From assembly GCF_003385495.1 (NCBI RefSeq), contig NZ_QNUH01000020.1, forward strand, positions 1 to 64,000: 64,000 bases of DNA, in the 5' to 3' direction. A program made the translations under genes and the position numbers. The stretch comes from Chryseobacterium elymi. GTDB lineage: Bacteria > Bacteroidota > Bacteroidia > Flavobacteriales > Weeksellaceae. Positions 36,802 through 44,983 of this stretch are shown piece after piece (position 1 is the stretch's first letter; each line of letters opens with the position of its first letter). The notes under the pieces were generated by a model that was given only the letters and a program-made list of their open reading frames with translations, searched no databases and had not been told where the DNA came from.

Positions 36802-37566
36802 ATGAAAAAATTACTACTTACACTTTCATTTGCTTCTTCTGCAATGGTTTTAGGACAGAAAACAGCTGGTAAGACATCCAATCTGGTACTTTATTCTTAC
36901 CAAACCTTTAATTGCGATAATAAAGGATATTTCGATCCCCGAAAATATAAAAAGGAAGAAATAGATGGAGTCTTCAAGCTCCTATATACATTCAGTGGGG
37001 TTTCTTTTGACAATCATACTGTTTTTAAGCTTTCCGATCTTGAAGATATTCGAAAAAACAAAAATACTTATCTGCAGCAGCTTGACAAACAGTATCAGGA
37101 AAAGAAAAACCAGCTGTATAACCTTAAAGTAATTAATCTTCCGGAATGGAAAAAACTTCACCAGGAAACAATCCGGTCTTTTGAAGGTGAATATCAACTC
37201 AAAAAAGAAGAACTTAAGGCTTACTCTGATCCGGCATCTCTAAAAAACAGTAAGTTTTACACTACGTGCAAAGAATATATTGATGCAGTTTCTTCTTCCG
37301 ACAAACAGAAAATGTACGCCGTTTGGAAAAACTTTGTCGAAGCCAAAAGCAAGGATAATGCCGATCCACAATCAGTAATTGATAAGTTCAATGCCCAATT
37401 CAACGATCCGAAGAAAGATGATTATGCACTGATCCAATTGATTGGTTTCGGATTCTACAACTGTGCCAACGGAAGTTTCAGACCTGATCCTAATGATGAG
37501 GGAGCGCTTTATGAAAAATTTGATAAGATCTTTACCAAGCTGAAACAGGACTGTGATGAGCCGTAA
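36802..37566 (+). CDS. Secreted protein of unknown function
   Basis: This 254-residue protein has a clear signal peptide (MKKLLLTLSFASSAMVLGQ). The mature part is highly charged and mainly helical, with segments such as LQQLDKQYQEKKNQLYNLKV and EGEYQLKKEELKAYSD that could form a coiled coil. Three or four Cys (NCDNKGYF, TTCKEY, NCANGS, KQDCDEP) suggest disulfides in the periplasm. No known domain is recognised. Confidence 0.6.
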   Translation: MKKLLLTLSFASSAMVLGQKTAGKTSNLVLYSYQTFNCDNKGYFDPRKYKKEEIDGVFKLLYTFSGVSFDNHTVFKLSDLEDIRKNKNTYLQQLDKQYQEKKNQLYNLKVINLPEWKKLHQETIRSFEGEYQLKKEELKAYSDPASLKNSKFYTTCKEYIDAVSSSDKQKMYAVWKNFVEAKSKDNADPQSVIDKFNAQFNDPKKDDYALIQLIGFGFYNCANGSFRPDPNDEGALYEKFDKIFTKLKQDCDEP

Positions 37567-37570
37567 TTTT

Positions 37571-37618
37571 ATTTAATGATTTAAAAATTTAATGATTTAA
37601 AAATTTAATGATTTAAAA
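37571..37618. repeat. Three perfect tandem copies of a 16-bp unit
   Basis: ATTTAATGATTTAAAA is repeated exactly three times immediately before a terminator hairpin. A degenerate copy of the same module lies at 38690-38716, also directly before a hairpin of similar sequence. Confidence 0.9.
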
Positions 37619-37622
37619 AATT

Positions 37623-37652
37623 AGGCAGCATTCGTTTTCGGGTGCTGTTTTA
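37623..37652. terminator. Terminator between convergent genes
   Basis: A CAGCA ... TGCTG stem with TTTT following lies between the secreted-protein gene (+) and the Lrp gene (-). It resembles the hairpin at 38721-38743. Confidence 0.6.
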
Positions 37653-37675
37653 CGTTTCCGTATAAGAAATTTCTG

Positions 37676-38122
37676 TTATTGAGCTCGAAAAAAATGATTG
37701 GCTTTTATTTCAGACAGCTGTACTGATGTGGAAGGAATTCCAAATTTTAACAGCCTGTCAATAATATGTTCAAGGTGGGCACTGTCTTTTAACACACATT
37801 CAGCAATGAGGCAGTATTCTCCTGTGATTCTTTTACAGCTGATGATCTCTGGGAAGTGTTTCAGGTGGTCAATAAATATTTTAAACTCATCATTTTTAAA
37901 CTTCAGATGAATAATGACTTTCAGGCTGTATCCGAGAAGGCCATAATCAATATCTGCTGTAAAACTTTTAATGACACCGGTATCGGTAAGGTTCTGTACT
38001 CTTTCTTTTGTAGCCGATTGAGAAAGAGAAATTTTGCGCCCTATTTCAGCATAGCTTAGTCTGGAATTTTCAGTCAGTAACCGTAAAATTTTATGGTCAA
38101 ATTCGTCTAAAACGATTTTCAT
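37676..38122 (-). CDS. Lrp/AsnC family transcriptional regulator
   Basis: The 148-residue protein has an N-terminal helix-turn-helix (LDEFDHKILRLLTENSRLSY, IGRKISLSQSATKERVQ) and a C-terminal RAM ligand domain with HLKFKNDEFKIFIDHLKHFP and ISCKRITGEYCLIAECVLKD. It is divergent from the AhpD-like gene at 38228, with ~105 bp between them, and probably controls it. The effector is probably an amino acid or small metabolite, as is common in the family. Confidence 0.9.
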   Translation of the reverse strand: MKIVLDEFDHKILRLLTENSRLSYAEIGRKISLSQSATKERVQNLTDTGVIKSFTADIDYGLLGYSLKVIIHLKFKNDEFKIFIDHLKHFPEIISCKRITGEYCLIAECVLKDSAHLEHIIDRLLKFGIPSTSVQLSEIKANHFFRAQ

Positions 38123-38227
38123 TGTATTTTTAAATTAAATCAGTAGAAACAATCAAAATTATAAAATTTAACCATTAAATCCATTTTAAAACTACATGAA
38201 TTAGACAGAAATTTGACATAAAAAAAT

Positions 38228-38692
38228 ATGACAACAATTGAATTTTCAGACAATGGAAATACACCATTTGAAAAACTTATTGGCCATAACCCTGAAGTAC
38301 TATACCACTGGAACAGACTTGAAGAGACTTTCTTTAAAAATACAAGTTTAGATTCTGATTTATTGGAGCAGATCCGAAGAACACTTGCATTTGGCAATGG
38401 CTGTGAATACTGCATGGTAAAAGGCGGAAGACCCGATTTCAGTCAGTCAGATCTTAAAATTTCCGTAGCCGTAAGCTTCGCAGAGCTATTCTCTAAAGAT
38501 CACCGTTCCATACTCAAGAGCCATTTCAGCATGTTGAGAGAATTCTTTTCCGAAAAAGAAATTTCGGAGCTCTGCACCTTTATCAGTTTTATCAGTGCTT
38601 CCCAAAAACTAGGGAAGATATTTAATCTGACTGAAGAATATCAACAAAATGCATTGGTGAGAATGGAGCAGTTAATCTTATTTAAAGATTGA
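38228..38692 (+). CDS. Carboxymuconolactone decarboxylase/AhpD-like protein
   Basis: This 154-residue helical protein carries a CxxC motif in LAFGNGCEYCMVKGG, the redox site of AhpD-like members of the carboxymuconolactone decarboxylase family. VSFAELFSKDH and the C-terminal helices fit the fold. It may act as a thiol reductant or peroxidase partner. It is divergent from an Lrp/AsnC gene that may regulate it, and it is followed by the repeat-plus-hairpin module. Confidence 0.78.
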   Translation: MTTIEFSDNGNTPFEKLIGHNPEVLYHWNRLEETFFKNTSLDSDLLEQIRRTLAFGNGCEYCMVKGGRPDFSQSDLKISVAVSFAELFSKDHRSILKSHFSMLREFFSEKEISELCTFISFISASQKLGKIFNLTEEYQQNALVRMEQLILFKD

Positions 38693-38720
38693 AAAATTTA
38701 ATGATTTGAAAAATTATAAT

Positions 38721-38756
38721 GGCAGTATCCTAATGGGTGCTGCTTTTATTTTTAAA
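38721..38756. terminator. Terminator with upstream repeat module
   Basis: A GGCAGTATC-ctaat-GGGTGCTGC hairpin (with wobble pairs) is followed by TTTTATTTTT. It serves the AhpD-like gene and faces the convergent Lrp gene. Confidence 0.65.
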
Positions 38757-39213
38757 TACTTACTCCGTGAATATTTTTAACCTCGGCCATCACAAAAGTG
38801 CTGTGTGCACTTCCGATGGAGTCTAATGACCCCAGCTTATTGAACACAAAATCCTGGTAATGTTTCATATCCCTTACCTGAACTTTAAGGAGAAAGTCGA
38901 AGTCTCCTGAAATATTATAGCATTCAGCAATTTCGTCAATCTGTAAGATATCTTCTACAAACTGGTTTCCTACGGAACGGTCATGGATCTTAAGCTTGAT
39001 CTGGCAAAAAACGGTAAACCCGCGATTCAGTTTTTCTGCTTCCAGAACGGCTGCATAATGCTTGATATATCCTTCTTGCTCCAGTCTTTTCATCCGTTCG
39101 AAAACAGGTGAAGGTGAAAGATTGACTTCTTTTGCAATCTCTTTTACGGTCAATTTAGCATTCTTTTGCAGGATTCTAAGCAATTGAAGATCCCTATCGT
39201 CAAGTCTTTCCAC
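38752..39213 (-). CDS. Lrp/AsnC family transcriptional regulator
   Basis: The 153-residue protein has the N-terminal HTH (LQLLRILQKNAKLTVKEIAK, VNLSPSPVFERMKRL) and a RAM domain (ECYNISGDFDFLLKVQVRDM), a good match to Lrp itself. It is divergent from the metE riboswitch leader, so it may influence methionine synthesis, although the riboswitch is the clear control element there. It is distinct in sequence from the Lrp protein at 37676. Confidence 0.9.
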   Translation of the reverse strand: MERLDDRDLQLLRILQKNAKLTVKEIAKEVNLSPSPVFERMKRLEQEGYIKHYAAVLEAEKLNRGFTVFCQIKLKIHDRSVGNQFVEDILQIDEIAECYNISGDFDFLLKVQVRDMKHYQDFVFNKLGSLDSIGSAHSTFVMAEVKNIHGVSI

Positions 39214-39336
39214 AGAATAATATTCTTTTTGAGGTTATTTTTTTCAAATTTACAGAATATTTAACTGTAAAACAATAATAAAACAAAATCAAATTCTTAA
39301 TTTTTACAGTTAAACCAATCAATTCACTTTAATCAA

Positions 39337-39344
39337 TACCTTTG
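39337..39344 (+). promoter_or_regulatory. Probable -7 element for the metE transcript
   Basis: TACCTTTG matches TAnnTTTG and lies ~45 bp before the cobalamin aptamer, consistent with a transcript starting near 39351 that carries the whole riboswitch. No clear -33 TTTG was seen. Confidence 0.55.
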
Positions 39345-39385
39345 ACGTAGATTTTGTTCTTTAACATACTTCATCAAACAGAAGA

Positions 39386-39537
39386 GGTTTTACATAACGT
39401 AGATTAATAGGGAATCGTGTGAGAATCACGAGCTGTCGCGCAACTGTAAGTAGTATACCAAAAGTTTTTATCCGGAAATATCCACTGCCAACAGCGGGAA
39501 GGATGATAAAAACCGCTGCAAGCCAGGAGACCTGCCT
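39386..39537 (+). promoter_or_regulatory. Cobalamin riboswitch
   Basis: The conserved blocks are in order: an AATAGGGAATC...GTGAGAATCACGAGCTGTC P3-P5 region, CGCAACTGTAAG, and the 3' B12 box AGCCAGGAGACCTGCC (39520-39535). It lies in the leader of cobalamin-independent methionine synthase, where bound B12 turns the gene off. About 195 nt separate the aptamer from the metE start, leaving room for the expression platform; an AAATAC...GTATTT stem near 39620-39640 is one candidate. Confidence 0.92.
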
Positions 39538-39732
39538 GTTCTGAATTGACAATGCTTTCGCGGTCTGAAGCTTTAGGTCATACAGATGATACTTTTTGAA
39601 TGTATTTTATTATTCACAAAAAATACGTCCTCATTGTATTTATCACATCACTTAACTCTTTCTTCTGCGGCATTACGAAGCATTCTAAAAGAACTTTTAA
39701 AATCATTGTCTAATTTAAAAAGTTTAAAAGAA

Positions 39733-42057
39733 ATGCAAACACACATCCTTGGCTATCCGCGTATTGGTAGCAGCAGAGAACTCAAAAAAGCCTGTGAAAA
39801 TTATTGGTCGGGCAAGATCCTTTTAGAAGAATTGCTGGAAGTTGGAAAAACGATCACTCAACAGAATTGGAAATTACAGCAGGAAGCAGGAATCGATCTT
39901 ATTCCTTGTAACGATTTTTCTTATTACGATCAGGTTTTAGATATGACCTTAACGGTTGGCGCCATTCCGGAACGTTATCAGGAAATTGCCTTCAAAAAAT
40001 CTGAACTCGATCTTTATTTTGCGATGGCAAGAGGCTTTCAGAAAGATGGTTTAGATATCACCGCAATGGAAATGACCAAATGGTTTGACACCAATTATCA
40101 TTACATTGTCCCTGAATTTCAGAAGAATCAGGAATTCAAATTATTCTCAAATAAGATCATTCAGGAATTCATCAGTGCAAAAAAAACAGGAATCAATGCA
40201 AAACCTGTAATTATAGGTCCACTGACTTATTTGCTATCAGGCAAAGAAAAAGAAGAAGGATTTGATAAATTAGATTTAGTACAGAATTTACTTCCGGTTT
40301 ATATTCAAATTTTAAAAGAGCTGGAAAATAACGGTGCGGAATATATTCAGTTTGACGAGCCGTTTTTAGCATTGGATTTAAATGAAAAAGCAAAAGAAAC
40401 TTATCAACTTGTTTATAATGAAATCAGGAAACAATTCCCGGATTTAAAATTCATTATTGCCACCTATTTTGATGGATTAAAAGACAACCTTTCATGGGCA
40501 ACTTTACTTCCTGTCGATATTTTACATATTGATCTGGTTCGTTGTCCTGAACAATTAGATGAAGTTTTAGATGCAATTCCAAACACTTTAAGCCTTTCTT
40601 TGGGAATCGTTGACGGAAGAAATATCTGGAAAAATGATTTCAGCCAATCTCTGGCCTTTATTCATAAAGCTGTTGAAAAAATAGGTTCTGAAAGGGTTTT
40701 CATTGCACCCTCCTGTTCACTACTGCACTCTCCTTTTGATCTTGATTCAGAGAAAAATGAAGACATTTTATCTCCTGAAATTAAGCAATGGATGGCTTTC
40801 GCTAAACAAAAAGTCTATGAAATTGTTAATTTAAAAAAATTAGCTTCAGAAAAGCCGGATTATAATACTTTACAACAATTAGCCGACAATAAAAAAGCGG
40901 TTGAAAACCGTAAAACGTCGACCTTAATTCACAATCAGGATGTAAAAAACCGTGCTGAAGTGACGACTGAAGATGATGCGAAGAGAAATTCTCCATTCAA
41001 TGTAAGAAAAGAAACCCAGCAACAAGTTCTGCAGCTTCCTTTGTTTCCAACGACAACCATCGGTTCGTTTCCACAGACGAAAGAAGTCAGAAGCTGGCGG
41101 GCAAAATTCAAAAAGGGGGAATTGAATGTCGAGCAATACGATACTTTTCTGAAACAGGAAACCGAAAGAACCATACGCTGGCAGGAAGAAATCGGGATCG
41201 ATGTATTGGTTCACGGAGAATTTGAGCGAAATGATATGGTAGAATATTTCGGGGAACAGTTGGAAGGATTTGCCTTTACTCAAAACGGGTGGGTTCAAAG
41301 CTACGGAAGCCGTTGCGTGAAACCTCCTGTTATTTTCGGAGACGTTCACAGACCGAACCCGATGACGGTTTATTGGTCGGAATATGCTCAGTCTTTAACT
41401 CAAAAATGGGTAAAAGGAATGTTGACGGGACCTGTAACGATTTTGCAATGGTCTTTTGTACGCGACGACCAGCCTCGTTCTCTTACCTGTAAACAGATTG
41501 CATTGGCAATCCGTGATGAGGTGAATGATTTGGAAAAGGCAGGAATCAGAATCATCCAAATTGATGAACCTGCCATCAGAGAAGGACTTCCGTTGAGGAA
41601 ATCTGACTGGCAAAATTATCTGAAATGGGCGGTTGAAGCCTTCCGAATTTCGGCAAGCGGTGTGGAAGATGCTACGCAAGTCCATACGCATATGTGTTAT
41701 TCTGAATTCAATGACATCATCCAAAATATTGCCGATATGGATGCCGATGTGATCACGATAGAATGCTCCAGAAGCCAGATGGAGCTGTTGAATGCTTTCG
41801 CAGATTTCAAATATCCGAATGAAATTGGACCGGGAGTTTACGATATCCATTCACCAAGAGTTCCGTCAAAAGAGGAAATGGTAGAATTGCTGAAAAAAGC
41901 ACAAGCCGTTATTCCTGCACAGCAGCTTTGGGTAAACCCTGACTGTGGTTTGAAAACCCGTCATTGGGATGAGACGGAAAAGGCGTTGATTGCGATGGTG
42001 GAAGCTGCAAAAGAAGCTGCAGAAACTTTTGACAAAGAAGGAAATTTAGTTAATTAA
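39733..42057 (+). CDS. metE: Cobalamin-independent methionine synthase
   Basis: The start is 39733 (MQTHILGYPRIGSSRELKKA); the 49 residues encoded upstream belong to the riboswitch leader and do not match the family. At 774 residues it is full length, with the N-terminal and catalytic barrels. The zinc and homocysteine sites are seen in PTTTIGSFPQTKEVR, VHGEFERNDMVEYFGE, QVHTHMCYSEFNDI (zinc His and Cys) and WVNPDCGLKTRHW (zinc Cys). It methylates homocysteine using 5-methyltetrahydrofolate-triglutamate. Control is by the upstream B12 riboswitch. It ends at a hairpin terminator. Confidence 0.97.
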   Translation: MQTHILGYPRIGSSRELKKACENYWSGKILLEELLEVGKTITQQNWKLQQEAGIDLIPCNDFSYYDQVLDMTLTVGAIPERYQEIAFKKSELDLYFAMARGFQKDGLDITAMEMTKWFDTNYHYIVPEFQKNQEFKLFSNKIIQEFISAKKTGINAKPVIIGPLTYLLSGKEKEEGFDKLDLVQNLLPVYIQILKELENNGAEYIQFDEPFLALDLNEKAKETYQLVYNEIRKQFPDLKFIIATYFDGLKDNLSWATLLPVDILHIDLVRCPEQLDEVLDAIPNTLSLSLGIVDGRNIWKNDFSQSLAFIHKAVEKIGSERVFIAPSCSLLHSPFDLDSEKNEDILSPEIKQWMAFAKQKVYEIVNLKKLASEKPDYNTLQQLADNKKAVENRKTSTLIHNQDVKNRAEVTTEDDAKRNSPFNVRKETQQQVLQLPLFPTTTIGSFPQTKEVRSWRAKFKKGELNVEQYDTFLKQETERTIRWQEEIGIDVLVHGEFERNDMVEYFGEQLEGFAFTQNGWVQSYGSRCVKPPVIFGDVHRPNPMTVYWSEYAQSLTQKWVKGMLTGPVTILQWSFVRDDQPRSLTCKQIALAIRDEVNDLEKAGIRIIQIDEPAIREGLPLRKSDWQNYLKWAVEAFRISASGVEDATQVHTHMCYSEFNDIIQNIADMDADVITIECSRSQMELLNAFADFKYPNEIGPGVYDIHSPRVPSKEEMVELLKKAQAVIPAQQLWVNPDCGLKTRHWDETEKALIAMVEAAKEAAETFDKEGNLVN

Positions 42058-42064
42058 TATTTAG

Positions 42065-42094
42065 GCAGGAGTTTTTAAGCTCCTGCTTTTTTGT
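42065..42094 (+). terminator. metE terminator
   Basis: A GCAGGAG-tttttaag-CTCCTGC hairpin is followed by TTTTTT, 8 bp after the metE stop. Confidence 0.9.
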
Positions 42095-42108
42095 TTTGGT
42101 CAAAAATA

Positions 42109-43110
42109 TTATAGCATCTTTATGACTACTTTTCCTTTTGCGCGGCCACTTTCTACATATTTTACTGCTTCATTCGTATTTTCGAACGAAAAAACTTTGT
42201 CAATGACAGGTTTTATTTCTCCTGCTTCTATCAATTTTGTAATTTCTGCTAATTGCTTTCCATCAGCTTTCATGAAAAGAAAAGAATAATTAATATTTTG
42301 CTTATCCGCTTTCTTTCTGATTTTACAGCTCAACAATTTTGTCACCAATTTTACATACCAAGGCAGATTAAATTCATCTGCAAATGTAGGTGTTGGCGGA
42401 CCGGAAATTGAAATAATTTTTCCTTTTGATTTCAGAATATTGAATGATTTTTCCAGGGTTTTGCTATCCTGACTGTTCAATACTACATCATAATCCATCA
42501 GAATATCTTCAAAATTTTGTGTTTTGTAATCGATCAGTACTTCTGCACCAAGGCTCTTTAGGAGTTCAAAACTTTTTTCACTGGCAGTAGTAGCAACCGT
42601 TGCCCCTAGATATTTTGCCAGCTGTATAGCAAAAGTCCCTACACCACCGGATCCGGCCTGAATAAAAACTTTCTGACCGGCCTGAACATTAGATTTCTCA
42701 ATCAAAGCCTGCCAAGCCGTTAAACCCACCAAAGGAATTGAGGCCGCCTCTTCCATTGTCAGGTTTTTAGGTTTTAAAGCCACATCCTTTTCATTAATAG
42801 AAATAAATTCTGCAAAAGTCCCTATATGAAAATCTGCTACCCTTGCATAAATCTCATCCCCTACTTTAAAGCTTTTTACTTTTGAACCTACTTTTGTGAT
42901 GACTCCTGCTACGTCATGACCTAAAATCAACGGCATTTTATAAGGTAAAATGAGTTTAAATTCACCGCTTTTTATTTTAGAATCCAGGAGATTGACACTT
43001 GCTGCATAAATCTGAACTAAAGCCTCATTTTCTTTGACAACGGGTTCAGGCAGATCGATAAGTTGAAGCGCACTGTCTTTTTTATAACGATTGATACCGT
43101 ATGATTTCAT
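42109..43110 (-). CDS. NADP-dependent zinc-less alcohol dehydrogenase / quinone oxidoreductase
   Basis: This 333-residue MDR-superfamily protein has the catalytic-fold segments LPYKMPLILGHDVAGVITKV and VGDEIYARVADFH and the cofactor loop GGVGTFAIQLAKYLGATVAT. Structural-zinc cysteines are absent, as in quinone reductases. It probably reduces quinones or enones with NADPH. It lies 13 bp downstream of an SDR gene, both divergent from an HxlR regulator, which suggests an inducible detoxification pair. Confidence 0.88.
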   Translation of the reverse strand: MKSYGINRYKKDSALQLIDLPEPVVKENEALVQIYAASVNLLDSKIKSGEFKLILPYKMPLILGHDVAGVITKVGSKVKSFKVGDEIYARVADFHIGTFAEFISINEKDVALKPKNLTMEEAASIPLVGLTAWQALIEKSNVQAGQKVFIQAGSGGVGTFAIQLAKYLGATVATTASEKSFELLKSLGAEVLIDYKTQNFEDILMDYDVVLNSQDSKTLEKSFNILKSKGKIISISGPPTPTFADEFNLPWYVKLVTKLLSCKIRKKADKQNINYSFLFMKADGKQLAEITKLIEAGEIKPVIDKVFSFENTNEAVKYVESGRAKGKVVIKML

Positions 43111-43123
43111 AATTTGAGCTTAT

Positions 43124-43891
43124 TTATGGTTTAAGGTATTGTTCTGATCTCTTGGGGTTTACTAAACCAAATGTGAATTTAGGAAAAAATCTGTGCAGAA
43201 AATAAACCAGTTTTGTGTCACCTATCCGAATTGTATATTGATCTTTCTGTAATCCTAAAATCAAACCTTTTACGAGTTCTTCCGGTGTCATTTTCTTATC
43301 TTTCCTTGCGGCAGTCATTTCCGTATCCACAACCGGAGGAAGTAATTCAAATATCCTGATTTTGCTATCGATAATCCGTAAATGTTCTCTGAGTGATTGG
43401 GTGTAAAATGCCAGCGCCGTTTTAGAAGCCGAATAGGTAGCTTCAAGAAGTGACGGTACATAACTCAGGATGGAAGTGGTATTGATAATAGCACTTTCTT
43501 TTCTTGATTTCAGCATCTCCAGAAAAAGATTATTTAAACGTATTACCCCTAAATAATTAACTTCCATTTCGTATACAGCATTTTCGATATGTTTTTCGGT
43601 GGGAATTCCCAAATTGATGGGCGCCGCACCAACGCCGGCATTGTTGTACAAAATATCAATCCCACCCATTTCTGAGACTTTATCAAAAAGTAGTTTAGCA
43701 TCTTCAGCAACAGATACATCACTTTGGATGGTAGTGAGATTTGGAGACTGTTTTTTTGCAGCATCAAGTTTATCCTTACTTCTGCCTGTAATAATAACCT
43801 TCGCACCTATTTTTAAAAACTGCTTCGCTGCTTCCAGCCCTATTCCTGAAGCTCCTCCTGTTATCAGAATTGTTTTTCCTTTTAATTCCAT
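43124..43891 (-). CDS. SDR family oxidoreductase
   Basis: At 255 residues it is a classical SDR. It shows TGGASGIG (cofactor loop), NNAGVG, Ser in NTTSILSYVPS, and the catalytic YSASK. The C-terminal hydrophobic segment (RIGDTKLVYFLHRFFPKFTF) is typical of DltE-like members that act near membranes. The substrate is unknown. It is first in the two-gene unit controlled by the region containing the HxlR-type palindromes. Confidence 0.9.
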   Translation of the reverse strand: MELKGKTILITGGASGIGLEAAKQFLKIGAKVIITGRSKDKLDAAKKQSPNLTTIQSDVSVAEDAKLLFDKVSEMGGIDILYNNAGVGAAPINLGIPTEKHIENAVYEMEVNYLGVIRLNNLFLEMLKSRKESAIINTTSILSYVPSLLEATYSASKTALAFYTQSLREHLRIIDSKIRIFELLPPVVDTEMTAARKDKKMTPEELVKGLILGLQKDQYTIRIGDTKLVYFLHRFFPKFTFGLVNPKRSEQYLKP

Positions 43892-44050
43892 GATACTCTA
43901 TTTAAAATGAAACCCCTCTTTTTGTCAGACGATCTGCTCTTCTTATTATCAGAACCCTCAAAGTCCGATTGTTTCGATCTAAATGGATATTACTATAAGA
44001 GTTAAAAAGAGTATTTTTCATTGTATTGTAAAATTAATTTGTTAAATTCG

Positions 44051-44098
44051 CTTGCATTTCACAAGTGTAAATTTATAAAATAACTTTTGAAATGCAAG
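44051..44098. promoter_or_regulatory. Paired HxlR-type operators
   Basis: Two copies of a CTTG-N7-CAAG-like site lie in inverted orientation: CTTGCATTTCACAAG at 44051-44065 and CTTTTGAAATGCAAG at 44084-44098. They sit between the divergent SDR and hxlR genes. The ATG at 44092 is inside the second site, which supports 44131 as the hxlR start. Confidence 0.65.
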
Positions 44099-44130
44099 TG
44101 CTTTTTAAAGAAAATTATTACATTTATTTT

Positions 44131-44547
44131 ATGCCAACTTCAAAAAAGAGATCAGATTGTCCTATCAGCTGCTCACTGGATATATGGGGAGACAAATGGT
44201 CATTACTTATTATCAGAGACCTTATGTATGCCAAAGAGTGCACTTATGGGGATTTTTTAAAATCTGAAGAAAAAATAGCCACCAACATTTTGGCTTCCCG
44301 ACTTCTTATGCTGGAAGAAAACAAGCTCATCAGTAAACTTGACCATCCGGAAAGTAAAGCTAAAGTATTATACAAACTCACCCAAAAAGGTATTGATCTA
44401 CTCCCTATCCTAATTGAAATTAATCTCTGGGCCGAAAAATATTCTGACATTCCGGAAGACCAGAAACTCATGCTAAAAGAAGTAAAAAAGGATAAAGAAG
44501 CTTTTATAAATAAGCATATTAAAGAGCTGAGTAAAGAAATACCGTGA
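44131..44547 (+). CDS. HxlR family transcriptional regulator
   Basis: The start at 44131 (MPTSKKRSDCPISCSLDIWG) is chosen because the upstream ATG lies in the operator. The 138-residue winged-helix protein shows CSLDIWGDKWSLLIIRDLMY, the HxlR core with a conserved N-terminal Cys, then IATNILASRLLMLEENKLIS and YKLTQKGIDLLPIL. Such regulators often sense electrophiles through the Cys. It is divergent from the SDR and quinone-reductase genes it probably controls. Confidence 0.9.
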   Translation: MPTSKKRSDCPISCSLDIWGDKWSLLIIRDLMYAKECTYGDFLKSEEKIATNILASRLLMLEENKLISKLDHPESKAKVLYKLTQKGIDLLPILIEINLWAEKYSDIPEDQKLMLKEVKKDKEAFINKHIKELSKEIP

Positions 44548-44627
44548 AATGCAATAAACAAAGTAACACTCAATATTCTAAAATTACTTTGCAAAATTAT
44601 TATTCTAAAATTGTAATATATTTGTTA

Positions 44628-44957
44628 ATGACAGCCGAAGAATTCGTAAAAAACTTCTACACAGAAAAACAAAATATTCTCAACTTAAGTTTTGATACTC
44701 AATCAGAATATAGAACTCTTGTTTCAACAAAAATTGAAGAATTACATCTAGATCATATTGAAATTGAAAAATTAAAAGAAGTAATTTCCAGTCTTTTGAC
44801 AGATACATTTTACACTATCTTACTTGGTTTGGATGGTTCTGCAAGTATAGGAAATTCGCAAGAGGCTTTTAAAATTTACGATGAAGGTAATAATCTCATT
44901 TCTGAGTGTGGAGAGCTGGCAGGTCATTCTTACGAATATTTTCACGAGAATAAATAA
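44628..44957 (+). CDS. Small acidic protein of unknown function
   Basis: The start at 44628 is preferred because TATATTTG, a -7-like element, lies at 44617-44624 just before it. The 109-residue acidic protein has no signal peptide or membrane span (MTAEEFVKNFYTEKQNILNL; FYTILLGLDGSASIGNSQEA). Its size, acidity and isolation beside another unknown gene resemble immunity-type proteins, but no toxin gene is visible, so no function is assigned. Its codon use looks more AT-rich than its neighbours. Confidence 0.55.
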   Translation: MTAEEFVKNFYTEKQNILNLSFDTQSEYRTLVSTKIEELHLDHIEIEKLKEVISSLLTDTFYTILLGLDGSASIGNSQEAFKIYDEGNNLISECGELAGHSYEYFHENK

Positions 44958-44983
44958 TTTTGCAGAGTCTTAATTAAAATAAA

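Noticed and set aside
39586..39732. Upstream start of metE giving a 49-residue N-terminal extension
   Set aside because: The extension lies in the riboswitch leader, does not match the MetE family and starts before the natural MQTHILGYPRIG start.
40924..41850. Minus-strand frames of 141 and 151 codons inside metE
   Set aside because: They are antisense readings of a conserved enzyme gene with no motif of their own.
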